NCBI GenBank assembly: GCA_019307645.1 | Contig: JAFDJF010000044.1 | Location: forward strand, 1-8,916 | Source: Deltaproteobacteria bacterium | GTDB lineage: Bacteria; Desulfobacterota; DSM-4660; Desulfatiglandales; Desulfatiglandaceae | Length of the DNA stretch: 8,916 bases | Direction of reading: 5' to 3' | Shown: piece after piece, positions 1-6,345 of the stretch | Position numbering within the stretch: position 1 is the stretch's first letter | Layout: every line of letters begins with the position of its first letter | The notes under the pieces: model-generated | Database searches by the model: none | What the model was told of the DNA's origin: nothing | What the model saw: only the letters and a program-made list of their open reading frames with translations | Made by a program: the position numbers and the translations under genes

Positions 1-18
1 AGTGTAGTTCACACTACA
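1..18. repeat. Short perfect hairpin at the window edge
   Basis: Bases 3-8 (tgtagt) and 13-18 (actaca) form a 6-bp perfect inverted repeat with the 4-base loop tcac. The same actaca hexamer recurs at 38-43, so bases 1-8 could alternatively pair there. It lies beyond the probable terminator of the minus-strand unit. No function can be assigned, and the window edge hides its context. Confidence 0.3.
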
Positions 19-26
19 TGAGGTTC

Positions 27-57
27 AGAAAAGCATGACTACACGCGCAGTTCATGC
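27..57 (-). terminator. Probable intrinsic terminator of the five-gene unit
   Basis: Read on the minus strand, 57-49 and 40-33 pair as GCATGA(A)CT with AGTCATGC: eight base pairs with one bulged base and an 8-base GC-rich loop. The stem is followed directly by TTTTCTG (32-26). It lies about 70 bases after the stop of the last gene (128-580), where an operon end is expected. The stem is only moderately G+C-rich and the T tract is short, so termination may be partial. Confidence 0.55.
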
Positions 58-127
58 ACTATAGCGCGAGTGAAACGGTTTTTGTCGACAGGATTTATGC
101 AACGTTAGGGTTTACTACGTCTAATAC

Positions 128-580
128 CTAAAATTCCATAAACTCAGGCAGATTAAACGCCCAACTTTTCTCTTCCATCCGCTCCTTGATTCGCCAGCCC
201 TGCTCAGTACGCACGTATTTATCTACATACCATAACCCGAGCATAAATACATGGGTGCCGTTATCAGGCATATTCATTTCCATTGGATTGAAACACATCA
301 CGCGGCCGGTGGCATTATCACCTTCTACTTTGATTTGGATATTGGCATTGAGGTGTTGTGTGTTGGAGAACACATCGACCATGGCCTCGTTCAAAAACTT
401 GATGATCTCTTCACGATTACCTACGGCACCGCCAAATGCACTGTAGTCGATATGGGCATCTTCAGAAAAAATATCCCTCAGACGATCGAACTCCTGTTTA
501 TCAATGATGTTGGCATACTCATAAAGCATATCCTGAATTTCCAGACGATCAGAGATTTCCTGTAATGAGAGTGTCATCAT
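128..580 (-). CDS. SnoaL/NTF2-like fold protein, possible dehydratase or isomerase
   Basis: A 150-residue protein, the usual length for a single-domain SnoaL-like (SnoaL_4, NTF2 superfamily) protein. The opening helix (about 6-25, LQEISDRLEIQDMLYEY) and the D-x-F-D-R-L-R-D-I-F-S-E-D-A-H-I-D-Y stretch at 27-46 are typical, as are T-Q-H-L near 74-77 and the final strand with GWRIKER at 128-134. The family includes polyketide cyclases, scytalone dehydratase-like and ketosteroid isomerase-like enzymes; Asp/His/Tyr residues such as D41, H43, Y46 and H76 line the usual pocket region (inferred, not aligned). There is no signal peptide, so it should be cytoplasmic. GGAGGA (585-590) precedes two adjacent ATGs (580 and 577); the second has the better spacing. 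It is the last gene of the unit, separated from the Fe-S gene by a structured leader. The substrate is unknown; a dehydration or isomerisation of a pathway intermediate is a guess. Confidence 0.85.
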   Translation of the reverse strand: MMTLSLQEISDRLEIQDMLYEYANIIDKQEFDRLRDIFSEDAHIDYSAFGGAVGNREEIIKFLNEAMVDVFSNTQHLNANIQIKVEGDNATGRVMCFNPMEMNMPDNGTHVFMLGLWYVDKYVRTEQGWRIKERMEEKSWAFNLPEFMEF

Positions 581-629
581 GTATTCCTCCGTTGTTATTT
601 TTGACGATTCCGCAAAATTGTCTCCCGTC

Positions 630-689
630 TGAATTCACATCCTTAGGGCTCGCGCCAAAAATGTGAATTTATTTTTGCGCGAACCCTTA
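630..689 (-). promoter_or_regulatory. Stem-loop with a possible pseudoknot in the leader of the SnoaL-like gene
   Basis: Bases 645-662 and 671-687 form a long imperfect hairpin: six A-T pairs next to the loop, one bulged C (656), six mainly G-C pairs, one mismatch and four more pairs, with loop gtgaattt (663-670). The loop is itself complementary to a flank: 632-640 (aattcacat) and 661-669 (atgtgaatt) are a perfect 9-bp inverted repeat. In the minus-strand RNA the hairpin loop can therefore pair with downstream sequence, as an H-type pseudoknot or an alternative fold. No U tract follows, so it is not a standard intrinsic terminator. It fills the 147-base gap between 728 and 580 and ends about 40 bases before the ribosome binding site. 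Confidence 0.55.
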
Positions 690-727
690 TCTTCAAGTTC
701 CAGACACGAACATCTCAAACCGGTCGG

Positions 728-1657
728 CTATCCCTGTTGCATCAGCCCCGACAAGTCCAGTGGTTCACCCTTCGAAGGTTCCAGCCGCAGGCTGATGGCC
801 CCTGTTGGGCACTTATCCTCACACACGCCGCAGCCCATGCACTTCCCATTATCGATAACAGCGTTCTCCGCGTCCTCGTCCAAACTGATTGCCGCGAACC
901 CGCATGCGTCCACACAATCGCCACATCCCACGCACTCCTCGCTGATCTCGGAAATATAGCCGGAAGGTGCCAGAATCGGAACAGCTTCTCCGAACAGATT
1001 CCAGGTCTTCATTCCAAGACAACAGCAGCTGCAACAATTGCAGATTGCCACGAACCTTCGGGCAAAGTCTTTCTTGAAATATGCACAGTGTACGAACCCC
1101 CTCTCGTGCGCGTCTTCAAGAATCTTTATCCCTTCTTCCTGGCTTATCTTGCGAAACTTCGGATTGAACTCAGCGAGAAAGGCGGATGCGGGATCACCGA
1201 CAAACAGGCAAACGTCCATCTCACCCGGGGGCAGACACGGATTTTCGGCAGCAGCGCGGCACGGGCACTCCCCCACGGCAAGAGAGGTCGGGTTCTGTAT
1301 GATAACGTTTCGCGCCTGTTTGTACGGGACAACCGTTTCAGGAGGTTCCAGCGATATGTCCTTGTTCTGGGTCACAAATTGGAGAGCGTCTTTCAGCTTC
1401 ATTACTTTTCCATGGTAGATGCTGGTATCTCGGCTTGGGCTGGCTTCCCCAACACGCTGGAGTATGAAACTGATCATCTCGTCAACATCCTCACTGATCT
1501 CACTGTCAGGCCTTTTGACATTCGGAATCCCCATGTTTTGAATGCCGTGATAGAGGAAATGATCCAGGTGCTTTAAATACATATAGATACCGAAAAAATC
1601 TCCTTTTTCATCCGACGGAAAAATTTCCCATAACTTCTGAGTCAATTCGTGGTGCAT
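728..1657 (-). CDS. Cysteine-rich 2[4Fe-4S] ferredoxin-domain protein
   Basis: A 309-residue protein with a C-terminal bacterial-type dicluster ferredoxin domain. The first cluster is C242-x2-C245-x2-C248-x3-C252 and the second C273-x2-C276-x2-C279-x3-C283-P. An N-terminal region of about 130 residues without cysteine is followed by C131-x-C133, C141, C150 and C191, then the dense block C206-N-C-C-S-C-C-C213. These could hold one or more further metal centres, but the ligands are not assigned. The domain order suggests an electron-transfer protein with its own docking or cofactor region, not a simple ferredoxin. There is no signal peptide or membrane segment, so it should be cytoplasmic. AAGGAGGAG precedes the ATG at 1657 with good spacing. 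It lies 67 bases after the ATPase gene on the same strand. A reasonable inference is that it feeds low-potential electrons to the dehydratase-like pair. I recognise the type but not a named gene. Confidence 0.88.
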   Translation of the reverse strand: MHHELTQKLWEIFPSDEKGDFFGIYMYLKHLDHFLYHGIQNMGIPNVKRPDSEISEDVDEMISFILQRVGEASPSRDTSIYHGKVMKLKDALQFVTQNKDISLEPPETVVPYKQARNVIIQNPTSLAVGECPCRAAAENPCLPPGEMDVCLFVGDPASAFLAEFNPKFRKISQEEGIKILEDAHERGFVHCAYFKKDFARRFVAICNCCSCCCLGMKTWNLFGEAVPILAPSGYISEISEECVGCGDCVDACGFAAISLDEDAENAVIDNGKCMGCGVCEDKCPTGAISLRLEPSKGEPLDLSGLMQQG

Positions 1658-1724
1658 AAGCTCCTCCTTGCTATTTTTTTGTTGCGGTGATACCCATTCC
1701 TGGCCAGTGCCTGATCTCTTTCAT

Positions 1725-2549
1725 TTAAACCTGAGTAAGTATCCGTCCACATATCTCCTTGACAGCCGTCACGCTGGGTGAATTCTCCGGAAGATCGATC
1801 AGCGGCTTACCAATCGCGTCATATTCTGTGATGTTCCGGTCGTCAGGAATTCGGCCAAAGATCTCCAACCCCCACTTTGTCGCATGTTCTACAATCAGGG
1901 CGTCGTCCCCGTTGAATCGGTTGATGACCAAACCTGCCCGGGCAGGCCTGACAGTTGCGTCTCTTTGAATCACTTCCATGATTGCCCCTGCAACCCGAGC
2001 ACCTCTCAAGGAAGCATCCGTTACAATGATCAGGTCGTCCACGCCATTCACAACCCGCCGGTTCACCTGCTCCGGACCCGCCTCACAATCAATCAGGGTA
2101 ATATCAAACTGTTTGGAGAGGTTGTCTATCCCGTACCTCAGAAGGTCGTTCACGGAGCAGAAGCACCCCGGTCCTTCGGGACGGCCCATGGCCAGAAACT
2201 GAAATCCGTTTCCCTGCTCAAGGGCCTCCGTCATAACGGTTGTCATGGATTTTTCTTTCATTTCAGCCCGTCCTTCAGGGTCTTCGATGATCATCTGCCG
2301 GATTTGAGCAACCGTCTGCTTCATCTCCATGCCCAGTGTATAGGGCAGGTTTATGGAAGAATCCGCGTCAATGGAAAGAACCGAGAGATCATCGTTTTTT
2401 GCAAGGAGCCCCGTCAGGATGGCCGTCAGCATGGTCTTGCCGCTACCGCCCTTTCCGGTTATGGCTATCCGCTTACCCTTCTTTTCCGTATTGCTAATCT
2501 TATCCATACTTTTTTCCAATTTTTCCTTATCGCATCCAGCCACAATCAT
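1725..2549 (-). CDS. CooC/MinD-family P-loop ATPase
   Basis: A 274-residue SIMIBI-class ATPase. The deviant Walker A G32-K-G-G-S-G-K-T39 has the signature first lysine (K33) of the MinD/ArsA/NifH group; D61-A-D63 fits switch I and I153-D-C-E-A-G158 fits Walker B/switch II. G128-C-F-C131 is the CxC motif placed as in CooC, where the two cysteines of each monomer bind Ni or Zn at the dimer interface. CooC matures carbon monoxide dehydrogenase (known); no CODH gene is in this window. The ATG at 2549 overlaps nothing and sits 4 bases after the stop of the dehydratase subunit, with a weak AGGGA. Met15 (ATG at 2505-2507) would bring the P-loop nearer the N-terminus, as is usual in CooC, so the true start is uncertain. 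By context it probably serves the dehydratase-like pair or the Fe-S protein: metal or cluster loading, or ATP-driven activation. Confidence 0.88.
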   Translation of the reverse strand: MIVAGCDKEKLEKSMDKISNTEKKGKRIAITGKGGSGKTMLTAILTGLLAKNDDLSVLSIDADSSINLPYTLGMEMKQTVAQIRQMIIEDPEGRAEMKEKSMTTVMTEALEQGNGFQFLAMGRPEGPGCFCSVNDLLRYGIDNLSKQFDITLIDCEAGPEQVNRRVVNGVDDLIIVTDASLRGARVAGAIMEVIQRDATVRPARAGLVINRFNGDDALIVEHATKWGLEIFGRIPDDRNITEYDAIGKPLIDLPENSPSVTAVKEICGRILTQV

Positions 2550-2553
2550 TGAA

Positions 2554-3849
2554 TTATCCCTGCTGTTTTCTCTTTAAAATCATTTCAAAATACTGTCCCA
2601 GTTGCATTTTGATGGTATCTGAGGACGCAATTCTGTCATCAAAAAGATCCAATTCCAAATTACAAATTGGAATCCCCATCTCTTCCTGAATCTTGTCCTT
2701 CACCAGTTTGGCCACAGCCCAGTTGGATTTACAGGCGACGTTCCCCCCGAAGACGCCGGCATCCGCCTTATATCGCCTTAACAGGTCAAGAGAATTATTT
2801 AAATAGTTCTCCCAGGGGCCGCCACACTCTCTGGTCATTGGCATCAATACCAGTTTTTGGGCCAACCCATTCAGTATGGAGTCAATATCTGAAATATCCT
2901 CAACAGGCTCATTAATGAAGTTATTGTTCAATTGAGACACCAGCACGGCGCCATATTCTTCCTCACACCAGTCATATATGCCATAGTCGAATACCGGTGC
3001 GCCATAAATCCAAACCACCCGTAATTTTTCCTGGTCCCGCGTCATATAGCCTTCTCCCTTTTCCACTTTGGCTTTTACAAATTCATATCTTTTCTGAAAA
3101 TACTCTGCCAGCTGTGGGGTACCAACCTGGTTCAGGAGTAAGCCACATTCCAGCATGACTTCCTGGCTTGAATATGGAGAAGGAACCGCTTCTCTCAATT
3201 CGTTGAGCTTTAAAACATTTTTGTGGACGGTATTTGAATACTCCATAACCTGCCTGAGCTTGTCCAAGTCCAGTTTGCGACCGGTTTTTTCTTCCAGCAA
3301 ACCGATCAGTTTCTTGTATTCATTCGCCACATAGGGGATACTTTTCTCCGTGGTGATGTAGGGCATATCAATCAAAAAATAAGGAAATTTGAAGTACTCG
3401 GAAAAAACCGGATAGGTACCGAGATTTGAATCGCAGGGATTTGCCGGATGAATCATGACAGCAGGCGGCGATACATCCCCGGCCAGCATTGCGCCAAGTA
3501 GAATCGTATTGTTTGAACACAGATACTCCGGCACTTTCTCCGCAGCAAGGTCGTTATATTTGTGAGCAAGCCCAAACGAGGAGGCACTTGCAGAGATGTG
3601 GTCCGCCGGAACCGGTACGATGTCCATGGCATAAAACAACTCAGTAGGAATCCCGAAATTGATCCAGGCTACGGGCTCTCCATTTTGACACGCGTTGTAT
3701 ACTTTCCGCCAATACTCCGTGAAAAGGCCCTGTATTATCGTTGGAGGCCATCCATCTCCTTTCTCCGAAGAGGCCTGCCTGGCCATCTCATCCATCGCCC
3801 AATCCGATCCGTCCACAATTGACTTAAACAGGATGTTTTTTTCTTCCAT
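2554..3849 (-). CDS. 2-hydroxyacyl-CoA dehydratase/benzoyl-CoA reductase family subunit (BcrB-like size)
   Basis: About 431 residues from the chosen start. The HgdB/BcrB fold is recognisable: an N-terminal half with the family's P-T-E-L-F-Y-A-M-D-I-V-P-V-P segment, candidate cluster ligands C111 (YLCSNN) and C139 (NPCDSN), and a C-terminal half with C373 (VACKSNW) before GIP-x-C-x-L-E-L-D-x-F-D-D-R, matching the family pattern of a Cys followed by a G-I-P...D...D-R strand. Three such cysteines normally hold one [4Fe-4S] cluster with an open site. Start: a GTG at 3858 and an ATG at 3855 extend the frame, but GGGAGG at 3858-3863 is eight bases from the ATG at 3849, which is therefore preferred. 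The upstream gene's TGA (3855-3857) lies in this ribosome binding region, suggesting translational coupling. Its length and pairing resemble BcrB/BzdO, but the substrate is not known; a hydroxyacyl-CoA dehydratase is equally possible. Confidence 0.88.
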   Translation of the reverse strand: MEEKNILFKSIVDGSDWAMDEMARQASSEKGDGWPPTIIQGLFTEYWRKVYNACQNGEPVAWINFGIPTELFYAMDIVPVPADHISASASSFGLAHKYNDLAAEKVPEYLCSNNTILLGAMLAGDVSPPAVMIHPANPCDSNLGTYPVFSEYFKFPYFLIDMPYITTEKSIPYVANEYKKLIGLLEEKTGRKLDLDKLRQVMEYSNTVHKNVLKLNELREAVPSPYSSQEVMLECGLLLNQVGTPQLAEYFQKRYEFVKAKVEKGEGYMTRDQEKLRVVWIYGAPVFDYGIYDWCEEEYGAVLVSQLNNNFINEPVEDISDIDSILNGLAQKLVLMPMTRECGGPWENYLNNSLDLLRRYKADAGVFGGNVACKSNWAVAKLVKDKIQEEMGIPICNLELDLFDDRIASSDTIKMQLGQYFEMILKRKQQG

Positions 3850-3863
3850 TGCCATCACCTCCC
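3847..3863 (-). promoter_or_regulatory. Ribosome binding site deciding the start of the second dehydratase-type subunit
   Basis: The minus strand reads GGGAGGTGATGGCAATG. GGGAGGTGAT is close to a full anti-16S match. ATG at 3849-3847 is eight bases after GGGAGG, while the overlapping GTG (3858) and first ATG (3855) are inside or only two bases from it. The TGA of the preceding gene is embedded in the same string, so ribosomes finishing the first subunit would end on the next one's binding site. Confidence 0.6.
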
Positions 3864-4985
3864 TATCCTTTCCAGGAACGCCTGAGCCCTTGTTTTGAGT
3901 TGTCCGGTAGCTCCCAGAATATACTCCCTCTCAAGTTCCAGTAAAGGGATATTGGCCTCTTTCAACTCTTTGCGCAAATGCAGTATTTGCCCTCCCCAGA
4001 GATCACAGTATCGCATCCTCTCGAAGATCACCCCGTCGACCTTGAACTCCTTAGCCATCTCCTTGACAAAATCACTCCGTTCAACGACCTTGTCGCACAT
4101 GCCCGCACAAGAAGGGCGATTGAGGTATGAGACGGCAAGGGAAAGCATGAGGTCTCTGTTCAGCTTCACAGGTTCCCAGAAGTATCTGCTTCCAAAACAA
4201 AGGCTGTCGGTTACAATCAGTCCACCCAAATCTTCAATGATTTGAAGATATGCCGGATCATCACATCCCCCGGACCCTGTAATCATTAACCTGGCCTTGT
4301 AGTCGGATATTCCTTCCGTTTCACTCATCTCTTCCAAAAGCCTTTCAAGGAGCCGATTGTACTGGTCTTTTGGAAGCGCATGCCCACCCAGAATGACACG
4401 GAGGGTTTGTGCCCCGGTGAGAGGCGGACTCGATGCCTGCCGAAGCGCATATACCTGCCTCAAAAGACTTCTTGTCTCATTATATGCCTCAATGGCACCC
4501 TTAAGTTTATCCTCCCCCACCTCAACTCCGGAAAGCCTCTCTACTTTTTTTTGAAACTCAATTAGCTGATCCCTGTAAAAAGCAGTCGACTGCTCACTGA
4601 CCTTGTGAGGAACGCTGATAAACTCTATAAAAGGAAATTTATCGGAACTGAGTTCCTTCAGGGTATCATACACACGCCGAACATGATCGCAACTGTTGGT
4701 GAAGACGAATCCGTCCAGAAAGTCATACTTGCCTTCCAGCGCAAACTCCAGGCACGCACGCATGAAACTGCAGTTCAGCTGGCTAAAGTAGACATCAGCA
4801 GACGTGGTATCGCTACACCCGGGCGCTCTCATGCGGACAGGAAGGATATCAGCAGCATAAAGGATCTCCTCGGGCACATATGAGCAAAAGAAACCAACCA
4901 CCTTCTTACCTTCCGCCTTCCAGTCTTCAAGGGCTGGATTAACAAGGCTGCCAGACAGTGTTTTCAGTTCTTCCAGGGCATTCAT
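3855..4985 (-). CDS. 2-hydroxyacyl-CoA dehydratase/benzoyl-CoA reductase family subunit (BcrC/HgdB-like size)
   Basis: A 376-residue member of the 2-hydroxyacyl-CoA dehydratase D-component family. The N-terminal V-V-G-F-F-C34-S-Y-V-P-E-E-I-L-Y-A-A-D-I-L-P segment is highly typical. Candidate cluster ligands are C72 (QLNCSF), C99 (TNSCDHVRR, the family's conserved C-D after the first Rossmann-like half) and C327 (ERMRYCDLW), followed by I-P-L-L-E-L-E-R-E-Y. There are additional cysteines at C78, C241, C263 and C293-x3-C297. In known enzymes (HgdAB, FldBC, HadBC, BcrBC) two such subunits form a heterodimer and an ATP-hydrolysing activator injects one electron for radical dehydration or ring reduction of a CoA ester. 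AAGGAG lies ten bases before the ATG at 4985. It is first in the five-gene unit, behind a promoter at 5090-5119, and its stop overlaps the start region of the next subunit. The specific substrate cannot be read from the sequence. Confidence 0.9.
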   Translation of the reverse strand: MNALEELKTLSGSLVNPALEDWKAEGKKVVGFFCSYVPEEILYAADILPVRMRAPGCSDTTSADVYFSQLNCSFMRACLEFALEGKYDFLDGFVFTNSCDHVRRVYDTLKELSSDKFPFIEFISVPHKVSEQSTAFYRDQLIEFQKKVERLSGVEVGEDKLKGAIEAYNETRSLLRQVYALRQASSPPLTGAQTLRVILGGHALPKDQYNRLLERLLEEMSETEGISDYKARLMITGSGGCDDPAYLQIIEDLGGLIVTDSLCFGSRYFWEPVKLNRDLMLSLAVSYLNRPSCAGMCDKVVERSDFVKEMAKEFKVDGVIFERMRYCDLWGGQILHLRKELKEANIPLLELEREYILGATGQLKTRAQAFLERIGR

Positions 4986-5067
4986 CTTTCGCTTTCTCCT
5001 TTCATCCGACTGTGGTTAAGGGCAGCCATGTCCTTCCGGGACGGTTTCAGCCGGAAAGTGGCACATG

Positions 5068-5103
5068 CACTGCGGTTGCTTTTTACATTATTATAGTGCA
5101 GTG
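5068..5103. promoter_or_regulatory. Inverted repeat flanking the -10 box, possible operator
   Basis: cactgc (5068-5073) and gcagtg (5098-5103) are a perfect 6-bp inverted repeat bracketing the TATAAT at 5090-5095 and the predicted start of transcription. The half-sites are 30 bases apart centre to centre, about three helical turns. It could be an operator, perhaps for the adjacent LuxR-type regulator; chance occurrence is not excluded for so short a repeat. Confidence 0.3.
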
Positions 5104-5119
5104 AATAACTAAAATTCAA
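5090..5119 (-). promoter_or_regulatory. Sigma70-type promoter for the dehydratase-type unit
   Basis: The minus strand has TTGAAT (5119-5114), an 18-base spacer, then a perfect TATAAT (5095-5090), in the 175-base gap between the regulator gene and the first dehydratase-type gene. Transcription would begin near 5083, giving a leader of roughly 100 bases. That leader contains a small hairpin, ttccgg (5034-5039) with ccggaa (5051-5056). The -35 matches four of six consensus bases. Confidence 0.5.
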
Positions 5120-5160
5120 TCCTGAATTAGTTCTTAATTTATTCCGATAGAAAATAGGTA

Positions 5161-6294
5161 TTAAGGGCTCGACAGGAGGTAAGTTCTGAGGTTTATTTTT
5201 GTGTTTTTTATCCCGATCTTTTTCCTGATGTTTTCCCTGTGACAATCGATCGTCTTTGTGGATAAATATAACAAACCAGCAATTTCTTTTGTGGCTTGCC
5301 CCTGCTTTACAAGGTTGGCCACCTGGATTTCCATCGGAGTGAGCTTCGAAATCTTTTCGGAAATACGTTCCGAGAAAGGGGAGATAATCTCTTTCAAATT
5401 TGATTCCATAATATCCATGAGGGTCTTCTGTCGGGAGCTTAATCTGGTGTTTTTCATTTCTTTGATATAGGGCATGGTCAATTCTTCCACACTGAACAAA
5501 ACCTTTTTTTCAAGCTCGGACTTATCTTCCTCTCTTCTTTTCAATAAAACCTTTAATGCAGTATTGAATTCCCCCAGATCAATGGTTTTGTCCTTTAACT
5601 CTGCCTCACTTTTTCTTAGTTCCTTTTCCGCTTTTATGCGTTTTGTAATGTCTCTCATAATAATCCCCAGGCCATCACCCACTTTGAAGGCCCTGAGGTT
5701 CAAATGGACATCTTCACCGAAGTCAGGAGGAAGAGGCAAGTCGTCCACATAGTATGGCTTTCCGGTTTTAATGACATCCCTGTAATTCTTGTATATGTCA
5801 CCCTCAGTCATATGAGGCGCCAATTCCAGGAGGCTTTTCCCTATTAAATCAGATTTTCGGGTGCCAGGGGGTAAAAGTTTCAGGGTCGCATCATTTGTTT
5901 CAACAAGATTAAGTTTCGAGTCGAAAAGGGAAAAGGCTTCAGTTGCCGAGGCCATAAACTGGAGCCATTTTTCTTCAATAAGTTTACGGCTTTCCAGCTC
6001 TTGTTCCAGCATTTGGCTTTTGAGCCTGTCATGGGCATATTTTTCAGCTTTTTTTCGCTCTCTGAGTTCTTTCCTGGATGGTTGAGAACCCTGAATAATT
6101 TCAGACCGAATCCTGGCCGCTTTGACGGGAGTCATTGCATCTTGAAATTGACGGCCGACCAGTTCCTCGAAAAGCCTGCCATTTTTTCTATACCTGATGT
6201 AATAAATACGTTCTTTTTTACCGATGGCCGGGGCGTCTCCAGATATGTAGTAAACTCCCCGATAAGATGTATTTATCCTGTCAACTCTTGGCAT
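5161..6294 (-). CDS. PAS-LuxR transcriptional regulator with an integrase-arm-like N-terminus
   Basis: A 377-residue protein from the ATG at 6294. Residues 1-70 (Y-R-G-V-Y-Y near 11-16, Y-Y-I-R-Y-R-K-N-G-R near 31-40, V-G-R-Q-F near 46-50, M-T-P-V-K-A-A-R-I-R near 54-63) resemble the arm-binding N-terminus of tyrosine integrases. A charged helix follows (72-110), then a PAS domain (about 112-215, ending G-I-I-M-R-D-I-T-K-R), a coiled coil (218-275), and a LuxR/GerE HTH (318-377: LTPMEIQVANLVKQG, TKEIAGLLYLSTKTIDCHR). It has no receiver domain and no membrane segment, so a cytoplasmic ligand or redox-sensing regulator is likely. The frame opens at a TTG at 6339, but that lies at the predicted transcription start, so Met at 6294, preceded by AGGGA, is preferred. 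By eye it is more A+T-rich than the flanking genes. It sits just upstream of the dehydratase-type unit and is its probable regulator. Confidence 0.85.
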   Translation of the reverse strand: MPRVDRINTSYRGVYYISGDAPAIGKKERIYYIRYRKNGRLFEELVGRQFQDAMTPVKAARIRSEIIQGSQPSRKELRERKKAEKYAHDRLKSQMLEQELESRKLIEEKWLQFMASATEAFSLFDSKLNLVETNDATLKLLPPGTRKSDLIGKSLLELAPHMTEGDIYKNYRDVIKTGKPYYVDDLPLPPDFGEDVHLNLRAFKVGDGLGIIMRDITKRIKAEKELRKSEAELKDKTIDLGEFNTALKVLLKRREEDKSELEKKVLFSVEELTMPYIKEMKNTRLSSRQKTLMDIMESNLKEIISPFSERISEKISKLTPMEIQVANLVKQGQATKEIAGLLYLSTKTIDCHRENIRKKIGIKNTKINLRTYLLSSP

Positions 6295-6312
6295 GGTGTA
6301 TTTCCCTGTTCG

Positions 6313-6337
6313 GTGGGGGAAGTATTGTTTCCCCCAC
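6313..6337. promoter_or_regulatory. 9-bp perfect inverted repeat at the regulator's transcription start
   Basis: gtgggggaa (6313-6321) and ttcccccac (6329-6337) pair perfectly around the 7-base spacer gtattgt. It starts at about +2 of the predicted transcript and ends 18 bases before the ATG at 6294. It could be an operator, for example for autoregulation, or a 5' hairpin in the mRNA that limits translation. Similar but unpaired G-rich tracts (minus strand TGGGGACAATATGGGGGAGG, 6380-6399 region) lie upstream of the -35 box. Confidence 0.5.
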
Positions 6338-6345
6338 AATTATTG

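Noticed and set aside
737..1576. 279-codon plus-strand frame opposite the Fe-S gene
   Set aside because: It is antisense to a gene with unmistakable ferredoxin motifs; the translation shows no domain, and long antisense frames are expected over G+C-rich codons.
3850..3858. GTG (3858) or ATG (3855) as start of the second dehydratase-type subunit
   Set aside because: Both lie within or too close to the GGGAGG ribosome site; the ATG at 3849 is ideally spaced.
2554..4985. Naming the two subunits bcrC/bcrB or hgdA/hgdB
   Set aside because: Family membership is clear, but substrate-specific residues cannot be judged by eye and the characteristic activator is missing, so no symbol is given.
4982..5245. 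87-codon minus-strand frame overlapping both the regulator's 3' end and the first dehydratase-type start
   Set aside because: It runs out of phase through the HTH-coding end of the regulator and across the promoter region; its composition is Lys/Asn/Arg-rich with no family likeness and no good ribosome site.
6295..6339. N-terminal extension of the regulator to a TTG at 6339
   Set aside because: The TTG coincides with the predicted transcription start and the extension is encoded by the inverted repeat; the ATG at 6294 has a better ribosome site and starts where the integrase-like homology begins.
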